Source: Caldimonas tepidiphila
GTDB lineage: Bacteria; Pseudomonadota; Gammaproteobacteria; Burkholderiales; Burkholderiaceae_C
Assembly: GCF_003569765.1 (NCBI RefSeq)
Contig: NZ_QXMG01000035.1
Span: 1 to 62,813 of the forward strand
Direction: 5' to 3'
Length of the DNA stretch: 62,813 nt
Shown in pieces: positions 24,730 through 34,285 of this stretch. The stretch's first letter is position 1. Each line of letters begins with the position of its first letter. Position numbers and translations under genes: made by a program. The notes beneath the pieces were generated by a model that saw nothing but the letters and a program-made list of their open reading frames with translations, had not been told where the DNA came from and did not search any database.

Positions 24730-25836
24730 TCATGCAGCGCGGTCGAAGAGGCCGAGCTGGCGCCGCTGTCCGCCGCTGCGCCCGGGCCGGGCGGTCACAG
24801 CCGCCCGCACGCCGCCCTGTTCCAGCGCCCAGCCGTCCGTCGCCGCCGCGTCCGGCAGCCAGCGGACCCGCCCCTCGCCGCATTCGAGGACGATGCGTTC
24901 GCACCGGTCCGCGTCGAGACGGGTCGCGAAGCGCCGCCATCTCGCCAGCACCTCCCGCGCCTGCCATGCGTCCTCGAGCGCCCGGTACGGGGCCTCGTCG
25001 GGCTGCTGCGGCAGCAGCGCCGCCACGCGGGCCTGGTAGCTCGTCAGCCAGGCGTCGAAGGCGGGCAGCGACTGCGCCGGCAGCCGCTCGCGCAGCGCGG
25101 CGAGGCGGCGGTTGGGCGTGCGGTGCAGCAGCGCGCGGCTCAGCAGCGTCTGCAGCGCCTGCACCGGGTTGAAGAGCCTCAGCCGGTTCGGCGGCAGCAC
25201 GCACAGCGGCAGCCCGGCGGCGCGCGCATGGGGCATCGGCTCGACCAGCGAGCACAGCGTGGACCAGCGCGCCCATTGCGCGGCGTCGAGCCCGTCGAGC
25301 ACCTTCGCCTCGGTTTCGCAGGTGCGCTGGCGCTGCAGCAGCGCGGTGAGGCCCAGCTCGCCGCGGGCCTGCGCCGCGCGCGCGCCCGTCACCACTACAT
25401 GGCCGGCGGCGAAGCCCGCATCGCCGCGCAGCCGCACGAGGCGCCGCCCGCCCTCCGGGCCGAGCGGCTCGCCCAGCGGCTCGCGCGTCACCGGACAGCA
25501 GGCCACGTCGATGCGGGCGAGGAAATGCGGCGTCAGCTGCACCGTCTCGAAGGTGATGCGGCGGCGCAGCGCGTGCAGCCGCAGCTCGAGCCAGGCGCGC
25601 ACGTGCACGCCGGCCGGCTGCGTGCGGCGCCCGAAGCAGCTGCGCCCTGCCCGGAAGCCCTGCTGCAGCCGCAGGTGGGCGCACAGGGTCTCCAGCGACG
25701 GGGTCACGCCGTGGCGCGCATGGTCCCAGCCGAGCGCGAAGGCGGTGTCGAGCGTGTCCTCGCATCCCGCGTCCTCGCGCAGCGGGAGCGACGTGCGGGC
25801 GCCCGAGGAGCGCAGCAGGGGGGCGTTGGCGGTCAT
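24730..25836 (-). CDS. Hypothetical protein, 368 residues, divergent from a WYL regulator
   Basis: I do not recognise the family. The protein is soluble, Arg/Leu-rich, with no signal peptide or P-loop. Conserved-looking segments include LGWDHARHGVTPSLETL near 35-50, FLARIDVACCPVTREPLG near 105, and YQARVAALLPQQPDEAPYRA near 265. The Cys pair and VTREPLG suggest a structured domain. GGAG lies 9 bases before ATG 25836. The gene is divergent from the WYL regulator with 159 bases between starts, containing a 10-bp palindrome, so it is a good candidate target of that regulator. Confidence 0.7.
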   Translation of the reverse strand: MTANAPLLRSSGARTSLPLREDAGCEDTLDTAFALGWDHARHGVTPSLETLCAHLRLQQGFRAGRSCFGRRTQPAGVHVRAWLELRLHALRRRITFETVQLTPHFLARIDVACCPVTREPLGEPLGPEGGRRLVRLRGDAGFAAGHVVVTGARAAQARGELGLTALLQRQRTCETEAKVLDGLDAAQWARWSTLCSLVEPMPHARAAGLPLCVLPPNRLRLFNPVQALQTLLSRALLHRTPNRRLAALRERLPAQSLPAFDAWLTSYQARVAALLPQQPDEAPYRALEDAWQAREVLARWRRFATRLDADRCERIVLECGEGRVRWLPDAAATDGWALEQGGVRAAVTARPGRSGGQRRQLGLFDRAA

Positions 25837-25918
25837 CGGTCAGCTCCGTGGAGGATTCGATCCCTCCAGCTTGAGCCCCGCGAGGCTCGCAGGGTGAGCC
25901 TGGCCGGCGGTCGGTGCC

Positions 25919-25928
25919 ACAACGTTGT
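25919..25928. promoter_or_regulatory. Perfect palindrome ACAACGTTGT between divergent genes
   Basis: It lies 67 bases upstream of the WYL regulator start and 82 bases upstream of the divergent hypothetical. A symmetric 10-mer here fits an autoregulatory operator. A second hairpin, TGGAGG/CCTCCA (about 25848-25868), sits by the start of the hypothetical gene. Confidence 0.4.
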
Positions 25929-25995
25929 AACAGCTTGCGCGCCACGGCGGCCGCCGCCGGGCTAGCATCGGGGATCTGGACGGAGAGGACGAGCC

Positions 25996-26988
25996 ATGGA
26001 CCGCACCGAACGCTTCTACAAGATCGAAATGCTGATCCGCAACCGGCACAGCGTGAGCTTCCAGGAGCTGCGCGACGAGCTGGAGGTGTCGCCCGCGACG
26101 CTCAAGCGCGACCTGCAGTACCTGCGCGAGCGCATGAGCGCGCCGATCGAATACGACCGCGAGCTCAACGGCTACCGCTTCGGCAGCGGCTGGCACGGCG
26201 GCGACGGCGCCGCGCACGAGCTGCCGGGCGTCTGGTTCAGCGAGAAGGAGCTGCACGCGCTGCTGACGATGCACCAGTTGCTCGCGGGCCTGGACGAGTC
26301 GGGCATCCTGACGCGCCACCTGCAGCCGATGTTCGACAAGCTCACCGGCATGCTCGGCGCCACCGAGGCCGAGGCGCGCGAGCTGATGAAGCGGGTCAAG
26401 CTGATCAACACCGCGCGCCGCCGCGTGCCGAGCCGCCACTTCGAGACCCTCGGCAGCGCGCTGATGCAGCGCCAGCGCCTGCAGCTGCGCTACCGCAAGC
26501 GCAGCGACCGCAGCGTGAGCGACCGGGTCGTGTCGCCGCAGCGCCTCGTGCACTACCGCAACACCTGGTACCTCGACGCCTGGTGCCACGGCAGCGAGGG
26601 CCTGCGCCGCTTCGCGATCGACGCGATCGAGGACGCGCAGCCGCTGGAGACGCGCGCGCGCCAGGTCTCGATCAAGCAGCTCGAGGCGCAGCTCGACCAG
26701 GGCTACGGCATCTTCGCCGGCGGCGAGGTGAAGTGGGCGCGGCTGCGCTTCTCGGCCGACACCGCGCAGTGGGTGGCGGCCGAGGAGTGGCATCCCTCGC
26801 AGCGGGCGCAGTGGCAGGACGACGGCCGCTACCTGCTGGAGGTGCCCTACGTCGAGGACACCGAGCTGCTGATGGACCTCGGCCGGCACGCCGGCCAGGT
26901 CGAGGTGCTGGCGCCGCTCGAGCTGCGCCAGCGCTACGACGAGCGGCTCAACGCCGGGCGCGCGCTGCAGCGCAAGATCAAGGACTGA
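25996..26988 (+). CDS. WYL-domain transcriptional regulator
   Basis: A 330-residue protein with an N-terminal HTH (RNRHSVSFQELRDELEVSPA, then TLKRDLQYLRERM), a central WYL domain around 140-215 (SPQRLVHYRNTWYLDAWCHG; RRFAIDAIEDAQPL) and a C-terminal WCX region. WYL domains bind nucleotides or nucleic acid ligands and often control DNA-damage or defence genes. It diverges from the hypothetical at 24730 and converges on the Sir2 gene (19-base gap). The ligand is unknown. Confidence 0.9.
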   Translation: MDRTERFYKIEMLIRNRHSVSFQELRDELEVSPATLKRDLQYLRERMSAPIEYDRELNGYRFGSGWHGGDGAAHELPGVWFSEKELHALLTMHQLLAGLDESGILTRHLQPMFDKLTGMLGATEAEARELMKRVKLINTARRRVPSRHFETLGSALMQRQRLQLRYRKRSDRSVSDRVVSPQRLVHYRNTWYLDAWCHGSEGLRRFAIDAIEDAQPLETRARQVSIKQLEAQLDQGYGIFAGGEVKWARLRFSADTAQWVAAEEWHPSQRAQWQDDGRYLLEVPYVEDTELLMDLGRHAGQVEVLAPLELRQRYDERLNAGRALQRKIKD

Positions 26989-27007
26989 GCGGCGCGGCGC
27001 GGGCCCT

Positions 27008-27868
27008 TCAGCCGGCGCCGCCCTGGCGCTGCAGCGCCGCCTCGATGCCCCGCAGCGCCTGCAGCGCGCCGAGGGCCAGCCCCAGGTCCTGCGGCCGCTC
27101 GACCTGCGGCTCGCGCGGGTTGATGCGCAGCAGGCGGGCGCCGTCGGCGGCGCGCAGCACCGCGCGGCCGAACCGGCGCACCGACGGCACCTGCGTGCCG
27201 GCGCCGATCTCCACCACCAGCGGGCGGCGCACCGGCGCGAGCCAGTGCGCGAGGCGCTCCGCCTGCGCGTCGTAGCGCGCGCCGAGCCAGCCGCCGTCGC
27301 CGAACATCAGGATGTTGGGCCGCGCGAGCCCGCCGCAGTCGGGGCAGGAGGGCTGCGGCCCGCGCCACTGGCAGGCCTCGGCGTCGACGTCGGGGCGCAG
27401 CGCGTCGGCCGGCCACACCGCGTCGCCGCAGGGGCGCAGACACTGCAGCCAGTGGATCGAGCCGTGGCACTCGTGCACCCGGTCCCCGGGGAAGCCGGCG
27501 CGCTGGAACTGGCCGTCTACGTTGCTCGTGAACACGAAGGCGCCGTGCGGCAGCCGCGCGGCCCAGTCCCGCAGCAGCGCGAAGCCGGCATGCGGCTCGG
27601 TGCGGCGGTAGAGCCCGAGCCGGTGGCCGTAGAAGCCCCAGGCGAGCGCCGGGTCGCGGCCGAAGGTGTGCGGCGAGGCGACCTCGCTGAAGTCGAGCCG
27701 CGCGCGGCCGAGCGCCGGATAGGCGCGCCAGAAGCCCTCGTTGCCGCGGAAGTCGGGCAGGCCCGAGTCGATGCCGATGCCGGCACCCGCGGCGATCACG
27801 AGGGCGTCGGCCTGCCGCAGCAGTGCGGCGGCGCGTTCGAAGTCGGGCAGAGCGCTCATGGGAGGCAT
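27008..27868 (-). CDS. Sir2-family NAD-dependent protein deacylase
   Basis: A 286-residue sirtuin. GAGIGIDSGLPDFRG (28-42) is the NAD-binding signature, in the variant lacking the usual serine after GAG. SNVDGQF (115-121) replaces the typical QNIDxLH, keeping Asn116 and Asp118. His135 in ECHGS is the catalytic histidine, and cysteine pairs C143/C147 and CPDC near 178 form the zinc site. A late NP(R)EP segment fits the family C-terminus. Sirtuins remove acyl groups from lysines, for example on acyl-CoA synthetases. The start is 27868, with ATG 27859 also possible. Confidence 0.88.
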   Translation of the reverse strand: MPPMSALPDFERAAALLRQADALVIAAGAGIGIDSGLPDFRGNEGFWRAYPALGRARLDFSEVASPHTFGRDPALAWGFYGHRLGLYRRTEPHAGFALLRDWAARLPHGAFVFTSNVDGQFQRAGFPGDRVHECHGSIHWLQCLRPCGDAVWPADALRPDVDAEACQWRGPQPSCPDCGGLARPNILMFGDGGWLGARYDAQAERLAHWLAPVRRPLVVEIGAGTQVPSVRRFGRAVLRAADGARLLRINPREPQVERPQDLGLALGALQALRGIEAALQRQGGAG

Positions 27869-27999
27869 GCAAGGGAAGCCGGGAGGGCCTCATTGTCGCG
27901 GCCGGGCCAGCGGCGCCGGAACTGCGGCGAACCCCCTCGCCGGACCTGCCGGCGGCGCACGCGCTACGCTCGCGCCTTCGCCGAAACGCTGTCGTCCCG

Positions 28000-28710
28000 A
28001 TGCCGACCCTCTCCCGCCTCCATGTCCGCCGCCTGCGCGAGGTCTGGCGCTCGGCCGGCTGGCCATGCCAGGACGGCGTGGAGGCCGAGCTGCTCGCCGC
28101 CGGGCTGCTCGAGCGGCTGCGCGAGGCGGACGGGCGCGAGCGGCTGCGCGTGACCGACGCGGGCGTCGCGGCGCTGGCGCAGGGGCTGGCGCGCAACCGC
28201 GCCGCGCTCGGCCCCCACGAGGCGCTGGTGGCGCGCGTGGCGGCGCAGATGCAGCGCGCCGGGCGCGTCGTCTACACCGGGCTGATGCTGCGCGCGCCGC
28301 TGGCCGGCGACGTGCCGGACCGTGTGCGCTGGGTGCAGGCGCGCCCGGACGTGTTCTCGATCCGCCACACCACGCGCGAGGACGCGCTGCAGCCGGTGGT
28401 GCACGAGATCAAGGTACGGCGCGCCGACCTGCTGGCCGACCTGCGGCTGCCGGACAAGCGCGCGGCCTACCTGGCGCTGGCCGGCGAGTGCTGGTACGTG
28501 CTCGCGGAGGGGATCGGCGAGCCCGGGGAGGTGCCGCCCGAATGCGGCGTGATGATCGCCGGCAGCGCGGGGCTCGAGGTGGCGCGCCCGGCGCCGGCGC
28601 GCGCGCTGAAGCTGCCCTTCGACACCTGGATGGCGCTGGCGCGCGCGGTGCCGCTCGCGCCGCCCGACGACGACGGGCAGCGGCGGCTCGGGGACGAGCA
28701 GGCGGACTGA
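28000..28710 (+). CDS. MmcB-like putative PD-(D/E)XK-fold protein
   Basis: A 236-residue protein. HEIKVRRADLLADLRLPDKR (about 131-150) followed by CWYVLAEG and VPPECGVMIAG resembles the conserved core of the MmcB/DUF2161-type DNA-repair endonuclease family, where the E-x-K pair and the downstream strand build the nuclease site. The N-terminal 70 residues look like a winged-helix domain (LHVRRLREVWRSAGW; RLRVTDAGVAALAQGL). A role in DNA repair or processing is plausible but unproven. No clear ribosome site precedes the ATG at 28000. Confidence 0.6.
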   Translation: MPTLSRLHVRRLREVWRSAGWPCQDGVEAELLAAGLLERLREADGRERLRVTDAGVAALAQGLARNRAALGPHEALVARVAAQMQRAGRVVYTGLMLRAPLAGDVPDRVRWVQARPDVFSIRHTTREDALQPVVHEIKVRRADLLADLRLPDKRAAYLALAGECWYVLAEGIGEPGEVPPECGVMIAGSAGLEVARPAPARALKLPFDTWMALARAVPLAPPDDDGQRRLGDEQAD

Positions 28711-28735
28711 GGCTGCCGGGGGCCTCGCGGCCCGC

Positions 28736-29356
28736 TCAGAAGCCGAGCGACGCGAGCAGGTCGTCGACCTCGTCCTGCTGCAGCGCCTTGTCCGGCACCT
28801 GCGGGCCAGCGAGCTCCGCCTCGACCGGGGCGGGGGCGGCCGCCGCCACGTCCTCTGGTGCGCTGTCGATCAGCAGCTCGAGCAGCTGCTGCTCGGTGCG
28901 CGTGATGATGTCGATCACCTTGCGGATCACCTGCCCGGAGAGGTCCTGGAAGTCCTGCGCCATCATGATGTCGCCGAGCACCGCGTTCTGCGCCTCGGCG
29001 AAGTCCGCGGTGCGCCCGGCGTGCTGCGCGCACAGGCGCATCAGCGCGCGGGCGCGCGCCGCATCCATCGCCGGGTCGTCGGCCATGCGCTGCAGCGCCC
29101 CGGCAAGCTCGCGGCCCTGGGCGGAGACCTCGCCGCAGGCCGGGCGCGCGCCGTCGACCAGGTCGAGCACGCGCGCGGCGGCCTGCTCGGTCATCCGGCC
29201 CACGTAGGCGAGGCGATCGCGCGCGTCGGGAATCTCGTGCGCGACCTGGCGCAACTGCGGCGTCACGCCGAGCGCGCCCATTGCCTCGTGCAGCTGGCGC
29301 GTGATCTGGCCGAGACGCTCGAAGGCCTCGCCCCGGGAGGACCGCTCGGTGCTCAT
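28736..29356 (-). CDS. cheZ: CheZ, CheY-phosphate phosphatase
   Basis: A 206-residue, largely helical protein. MMAQDFQDLSGQVIRKV contains Asp138 and Gln142, equivalent to the catalytic Asp143/Gln147 of E. coli CheZ, and the extreme C-terminus DEVDDLLASLGF is the CheY-docking helix. A Pro/Ala linker joins the two. CheZ dephosphorylates CheY-P to reset flagellar switching. The ATG overlaps the stop of an upstream cheY remnant, as in intact cheYZ operons, but no other chemotaxis or flagellar gene is in the window, so CheZ would act on a CheY encoded elsewhere. Confidence 0.93.
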   Translation of the reverse strand: MSTERSSRGEAFERLGQITRQLHEAMGALGVTPQLRQVAHEIPDARDRLAYVGRMTEQAAARVLDLVDGARPACGEVSAQGRELAGALQRMADDPAMDAARARALMRLCAQHAGRTADFAEAQNAVLGDIMMAQDFQDLSGQVIRKVIDIITRTEQQLLELLIDSAPEDVAAAAPAPVEAELAGPQVPDKALQQDEVDDLLASLGF

Positions 29357-29494
29357 GCGAGCCCCCGCTTGTTCAGGATGTTCGACATCTTTTCGTGCAG
29401 CATGGCCGCGGTGAAGGACCCGCCAATGTAGCCGTCATCCGCGCCGGCAGCCGGGCTCCTGGAGGAGGTTCGCGACGATGCGGGGGATCGTCGT
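29353..29494 (-). pseudogene. Decayed cheY remnant fused head to tail, upstream of cheZ
   Basis: The frame whose stop overlaps the cheZ ATG ends in GYIGGSFTAAMLHEKMSNIL, aligning with the CheY C-terminus [20 protein letters not shown], but with the invariant Lys-Pro replaced by Gly-Ser. In another frame, 29450-29494 encodes TTIPRIVANLLQEPG, aligning with CheY helix 1 (TMRRIVRNLLKELG), and it abuts the C-terminal piece. The central receiver core with the phosphoacceptor aspartate is gone. This fits an internal deletion of cheY leaving both ends. Confidence 0.6.
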
Positions 29495-29701
29495 CCCTCC
29501 CCGGGAAGGTGCAGTTCGCACGCCTCCTCGGTCGGGACGGCACGGAGCGCGGGCAGGCCGGAGCCGGCAGGGGCAACGGGTGGCGTGCTCGCCGATTCTT
29601 CTACAAAACGTCCTCCCGCGCGCCGGGGACTGCGGCGGCTCGTGTGCTTCTTCACGCGCTGCGCGCATGTGCCGCCTGTTTCGTCCGTTTACAGTCGCAC
29701 C

Positions 29702-30115
29702 ATGAAGTGGTCTGTCGATTCTGCCGCGCAGTCGCGGCCTACCAAGATCGGTGGCGTCCTCGCCGCTGTCCTGGGGCTGCTCGGCCCCGGGAGCGCCCTT
29801 GCCGCCACCCCTTCGTCGTGGGACGCCCAGGGGGTGGCGAGCCATGTGCTGACGGTGGCACCGCGGCAGACGGGGCAGTTCTGCCTGCCGCTGCGCACCT
29901 CGCAGCAGGTGGTGTGGGCCTTCGTCGCGCCCGCGCCGCTCGACTTCGACCTGCGCGGGCGCGACGGCGGGCCCGTGCTGCCCTCGGCGCGGCGCGACGC
30001 GGTGCGCGAGGCCCAGGGGCTGCTGGAAGTGGGCGGGGCGCGCGAGCACTGCTGGATCTGGTCCAACCGCGGCGAGCAGCCGGTGCAGGTGGCCTTGCGG
30101 CTGCGCCGCCGCTGA
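29702..30115 (+). CDS. Small secreted hypothetical protein, 137 residues
   Basis: A predicted exported protein: TKIGGVLAAVLGLLGPGSALAA forms the signal peptide with cleavage near residue 38. The mature part reads as a beta-sandwich with two cysteines (FCLPL and HCWIW), and the pattern FDLRGRDG ... CWIWSNRG recalls GOLD/emp24-like folds, in which such a cysteine pair forms a disulfide. Function unknown. The start at 29702 leaves a standard n-region; upstream codons have no ribosome site. Confidence 0.6.
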   Translation: MKWSVDSAAQSRPTKIGGVLAAVLGLLGPGSALAATPSSWDAQGVASHVLTVAPRQTGQFCLPLRTSQQVVWAFVAPAPLDFDLRGRDGGPVLPSARRDAVREAQGLLEVGGAREHCWIWSNRGEQPVQVALRLRRR

Positions 30116-30217
30116 ATCCCCGGCGGAAAGCGAGGAGATGACCCCTGGCGCCACGGCGGGAGCCGTGCGTGCAGTGCATCGTGGCTTAATATGCCCGTAC
30201 TTTTTCAGGGGAATTGG

Positions 30218-30997
30218 ATGCCGCCGACTGCCGATCCTTTCAGCCTCTCGGGCCGCCGCGGCCTGATCATGGGGCTCGCCGACGCCCACAGCATCGCGCA
30301 CGGCTGCGCGCAGGTGGCGCGCGGGCAGGGCGCCTCGCTCGTGATCTCCTGCCTCAACGAGAAGGCGCGCCAGGCGGTGCAGCCGCTGGCCGACGCGCTG
30401 GGCGCGAAGCTGCTGTGCTGCAACGTCGAGGAGGAGGGGGCGGTCGAGCGGCTGGTGCAGGAAGCCGCGGCGCACCTCGGCGGCCTCGACTTCGCGGTGC
30501 ATTCGATCGCGTGGGCACCGCTGGCCGAGCTGCACGGCCGGGTGGCGGACACGACGCCGGCCGGCTTCGCGCGGGCGATGAACATCTCCTGCCACTCCTT
30601 CGCGCGGCTGGCGCGCAGCTGCGAGCCGCTGATGAGGCAGGGCGGCGCGCTGGTGACGATGAGCTACCTCGGCGCCGAGGACGCGGTGCCGCACTACGGG
30701 CTGATGGGGCCGGTGAAGGCGGCGCTCGAGTCGCTGGTGCGCTACCTCGCGGTCGAGCTCGGGCCGCGCGGCATCCGCGTGCACGCGGTCTCGCCCGGCC
30801 CGATCCCGACGCGCGCCGCCTCGGGGCTGCAGGACTTCGACGAGCTGATGTCGCAGGCGCGCACCCATTCGGCGCTCGGGCGCCTCGTGACGCTCGACGA
30901 GATCGGCGGCCTCACCGCCTTCCTCGCGTCGGACGCCGCGCGCGGCATGACCGGCCAGACGCTCTACGTCGACGCCGGCTGCCACGCGATGCGCTGA
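30218..30997 (+). CDS. fabI: FabI-type enoyl-ACP reductase
   Basis: A 259-residue short-chain dehydrogenase of the FabI kind: LIMGLADAHSIAHGCA is the FabI NAD-binding loop in place of the usual GxxxGxG, and HYGLMGPVK supplies the Tyr-x6-Lys catalytic pair, with a second tyrosine in SYLGAE. The C-terminus ends GQTLYVDAGCHAM, as in FabI. It would reduce enoyl-ACP or a related enoyl thioester. AGGGG lies 7 bases before ATG 30218; an earlier in-frame ATG (30191) lacks one. It is sufficiently divergent, and sits with a MaoC/phosphate-acyltransferase gene, that a specialised rather than housekeeping role is possible. Confidence 0.85.
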   Translation: MPPTADPFSLSGRRGLIMGLADAHSIAHGCAQVARGQGASLVISCLNEKARQAVQPLADALGAKLLCCNVEEEGAVERLVQEAAAHLGGLDFAVHSIAWAPLAELHGRVADTTPAGFARAMNISCHSFARLARSCEPLMRQGGALVTMSYLGAEDAVPHYGLMGPVKAALESLVRYLAVELGPRGIRVHAVSPGPIPTRAASGLQDFDELMSQARTHSALGRLVTLDEIGGLTAFLASDAARGMTGQTLYVDAGCHAMR

Positions 30998-31051
30998 GCG
31001 CGCCGCGTCCTCCTTCCTTTCGGTCGATCCACCCATCCAGCGGGGCCTGCC

Positions 31052-32455
31052 ATGTCGGTGCAAGAAGAACTGATCGAGAACGTGACCTTCGACGAGCTCG
31101 CCGTGGGGCGCAGCGCGTCGCTGGTGCGCACGCTGTCGCAGGCCGACATCCAGGCCTTCGCGCTGGTGTCGGGCGACGTCAACCCGGCGCACGTCGATCC
31201 GGCCTACGCCAACGACACGATGTTCCACGGCGTGATCGGCCACGGCATGTGGGGCGGCGCGCTGATCTCGACGCTGCTGGGCACCGTCTTCCCCGGCCCC
31301 GGCACGATCTACATCGAGCAGACGCTGCGCTTCGCGCGCCCGGTGCACATCGGCGACACGCTCACCGTCACGGTGACGGTCACCGCGAAGGAGGAGCAGC
31401 GCAAGCGCGTGACGCTCGACTGCCGCATGGTCAACCAGGAGGGCGACCTCGTGCTCAGCGGCATCGCGACGGTGCTCGCGCCGACGCAGAAGGTGGTGCG
31501 CGCGCGCGCGCCGCTGCCGACGATGCACCTGTTCGATCCGCAATCGCGCCTCAACGCCTGGGTGGACAGCCTCGGCGCGGCCGATCCGGTGCCCTGCGCG
31601 GTGGTGCATCCCTGCGACATCGAATCGTTGCGCGGCGCGCTCGACGCGGCGCGCCGCGGGCTGATCGTGCCGCGCCTGATCGGGCCGGAGGCGAAGATCC
31701 GCGCCGTGGCCGAGGAGGCCGGGATCGACCTCGGCGGCGTCGCGATCGACGCGGTGCCGCACAGCCACGCGGCGGCCGCGCGCGCGGCGGAGCTCGCCGC
31801 GCAGGGCGAGGTGGAGCTGCTGATGAAGGGCAGCCTGCACACCGACGAGCTGATGCACGCGGTGATCGCGACCCCGGCGCTGCGCACCAAGCGGCGCGTG
31901 TCGCACGTGTTCCGCTTCGACATCCCGACCTATCCGAAGCCGCTCTTGATCACCGATGCGGCGATCAACATCGCGCCGGACCTGCTGGAGAAGCGCGACA
32001 TCGTGCAGAACGCGGTCGACGTCGCCTGCGTGCTCGGCGTGCTCAAGCCCAAGGTGGCGGTGCTGTCGGCGGTCGAGACCGTCACGCCGAAGCTGCAGTC
32101 CACGCTCGACGCCGCGGCGCTGTGCAAGATGGCCGACCGCGGCCAGATCGCCGGCTGCGTGATCGACGGGCCGCTCGCCTTCGACAACGCGATCTCGGCC
32201 GACGCGGCGCGCACCAAGGGCATCCTGTCGCCGGTGCCGGGCGACGCGGACATCCTGGTGGTGCCGGACCTGGAGGCGGGCAACATGCTCGCCAAGCAGC
32301 TCGAGTACCTCGCCGGCGCGGCGAGCTGCGGCGTGGTCGTGGGCGCGCGCGTGCCGATCGCGCTGACGAGCCGCGCCGACGGCGCGGGCTCGCGCGCCGC
32401 GTCGGCCGCGCTCGGCGCGCTGCTGGCGCGCGCCTGGCGCCAGCAGCAGCCCTGA
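31052..32455 (+). CDS. Bifunctional MaoC-type enoyl-CoA hydratase / phosphate acyltransferase
   Basis: A 467-residue fusion. Residues 1-150 are a MaoC hotdog domain: [19 protein letters not shown] carries the catalytic Asp/His hydratase motif and [15 protein letters not shown] follows. From about 165 to the end it is a phosphate acetyl/butyryltransferase ([45 protein letters not shown]). Enoyl-CoA hydration and acyl-CoA/acyl-phosphate exchange are predicted. It is 54 bases after fabI on the same strand and probably in one operon, pointing to short-chain acyl-CoA or polyhydroxyalkanoate/acetate metabolism. No acetate kinase gene is next to it. Confidence 0.88.
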   Translation: MSVQEELIENVTFDELAVGRSASLVRTLSQADIQAFALVSGDVNPAHVDPAYANDTMFHGVIGHGMWGGALISTLLGTVFPGPGTIYIEQTLRFARPVHIGDTLTVTVTVTAKEEQRKRVTLDCRMVNQEGDLVLSGIATVLAPTQKVVRARAPLPTMHLFDPQSRLNAWVDSLGAADPVPCAVVHPCDIESLRGALDAARRGLIVPRLIGPEAKIRAVAEEAGIDLGGVAIDAVPHSHAAAARAAELAAQGEVELLMKGSLHTDELMHAVIATPALRTKRRVSHVFRFDIPTYPKPLLITDAAINIAPDLLEKRDIVQNAVDVACVLGVLKPKVAVLSAVETVTPKLQSTLDAAALCKMADRGQIAGCVIDGPLAFDNAISADAARTKGILSPVPGDADILVVPDLEAGNMLAKQLEYLAGAASCGVVVGARVPIALTSRADGAGSRAASAALGALLARAWRQQQP

Positions 32456-32480
32456 GCGCCGCCGCGCGGGGGCCCGCTCC

Positions 32481-32930
32481 TCAGTCCTCGTCGCCGCCCT
32501 GCACGACGCGGCGCACCACCTCGCCCGAGAAGCCCCGCGTGGCCAGGAAGCGCATCTGCTTGGCGCGGCCCGCCGCGTCCGCCGCCGGCGCGCCGAACTT
32601 GCGCTGCCACACCGCGCGCGCGCGCTCGAGCTCGCTCGCCTGCAGCCGCCCCACCGCGTCGGCGACCGCCTCGGCGGGCAGCCCGTGGCCCTGCAGCTCG
32701 TGGCGCAGCCGCGCGGTGCCGAAGCGCGCCGCCTTGCGGTGCAGCACCGACTCGACGAAGCGCTCGGCCGACAGCCAGCCTGCCGCCTCCAGCTCGTCGA
32801 GCAGCGCCTCGATCTGCCCCGCCTCCTCCTCGTGCGGCTGGAGCTTGCGCCGCAGCTCGACGCGGGAGTGCTCGCGCGCGGCGAGGTACTTCAGCGCGCG
32901 GCCTTTCAGGGACAGCTTCTCGAACGACAT
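32481..32930 (-). CDS. recX: RecX, regulator of RecA
   Basis: A 149-residue, all-helical RecX protein with three repeat-type helical units: [20 protein letters not shown], then [19 protein letters not shown] and [10 protein letters not shown]. RecX binds RecA filaments and limits their extension. It lies 114 bases downstream of recA; the terminator between them should leave recX at a low read-through level, as in other bacteria. The start at 32930 begins the conserved [10 protein letters not shown]. Confidence 0.92.
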   Translation of the reverse strand: MSFEKLSLKGRALKYLAAREHSRVELRRKLQPHEEEAGQIEALLDELEAAGWLSAERFVESVLHRKAARFGTARLRHELQGHGLPAEAVADAVGRLQASELERARAVWQRKFGAPAADAAGRAKQMRFLATRGFSGEVVRRVVQGGDED

Positions 32931-32956
32931 CGTGGGCCTCTCGACGGGGACAAGAC

Positions 32957-33031
32957 GAAAAAGGCCCGGCGCCACGGGGGCGACGGGCCTGCAGGGGGGC
33001 GGCTGCGGCAGCCGGAGCGGGTGCTCCGGCT
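32957..33031 (-). terminator. Tandem hairpins between recA and recX, the second a rho-independent terminator
   Basis: Reading the minus strand after the recA stop: first the perfect 9-bp stem AGCCGGAGC-gggt-GCTCCGGCT (33010-33031), then the stem AGGCCCG/CGGGCCT (32984-32990, 32962-32968) followed by TTTTT. The second is a textbook terminator that would separate recA from recX; partial read-through would keep RecX low relative to RecA. Confidence 0.8.
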
Positions 33032-33044
33032 CGCCGGCCCCGCC

Positions 33045-34112
<1,068 letters not shown>

Positions 34113-34148
34113 CGGGTTCTCCCAGTGAGGGGCAAATTATCGCAAAAG

Positions 34149-34164
34149 CTGGATATATGTACAG
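34149..34164 (-). promoter_or_regulatory. LexA (SOS) operator of recA
   Basis: CTGGATATATGTACAG matches the CTGT-N8-ACAG pattern, with one change in the first half-site (CTGG). It is placed 37 bases before the recA start codon, where it would overlap the promoter. Autoregulated SOS induction of recA is therefore expected. Confidence 0.8.
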
Positions 34165-34285
34165 TATCCGGGTGTTCAAGAGCGGCCTTGCGGCAAGCCG
34201 CGACGAAGCCGCCAGGCTCCAGCGTGCCGGACCTACAATTCTTCTCCCATCGACGTGGAAAAGAACAGCAGAGGAGACGACGGTC

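Noticed and set aside
25848-25868. GGATTCGATCC, like a tRNA T-arm
   Set aside because: It is part of a simple TGGAGG/CCTCCA hairpin and no cloverleaf can be built.
29435-31906. 823-codon minus-strand frame opposite fabI and the MaoC fusion
   Set aside because: Low-complexity Arg/His/Ala translation; the opposite strand encodes clear enzymes. Only its last about 15 codons (29450-29494) are meaningful, as part of the cheY remnant.
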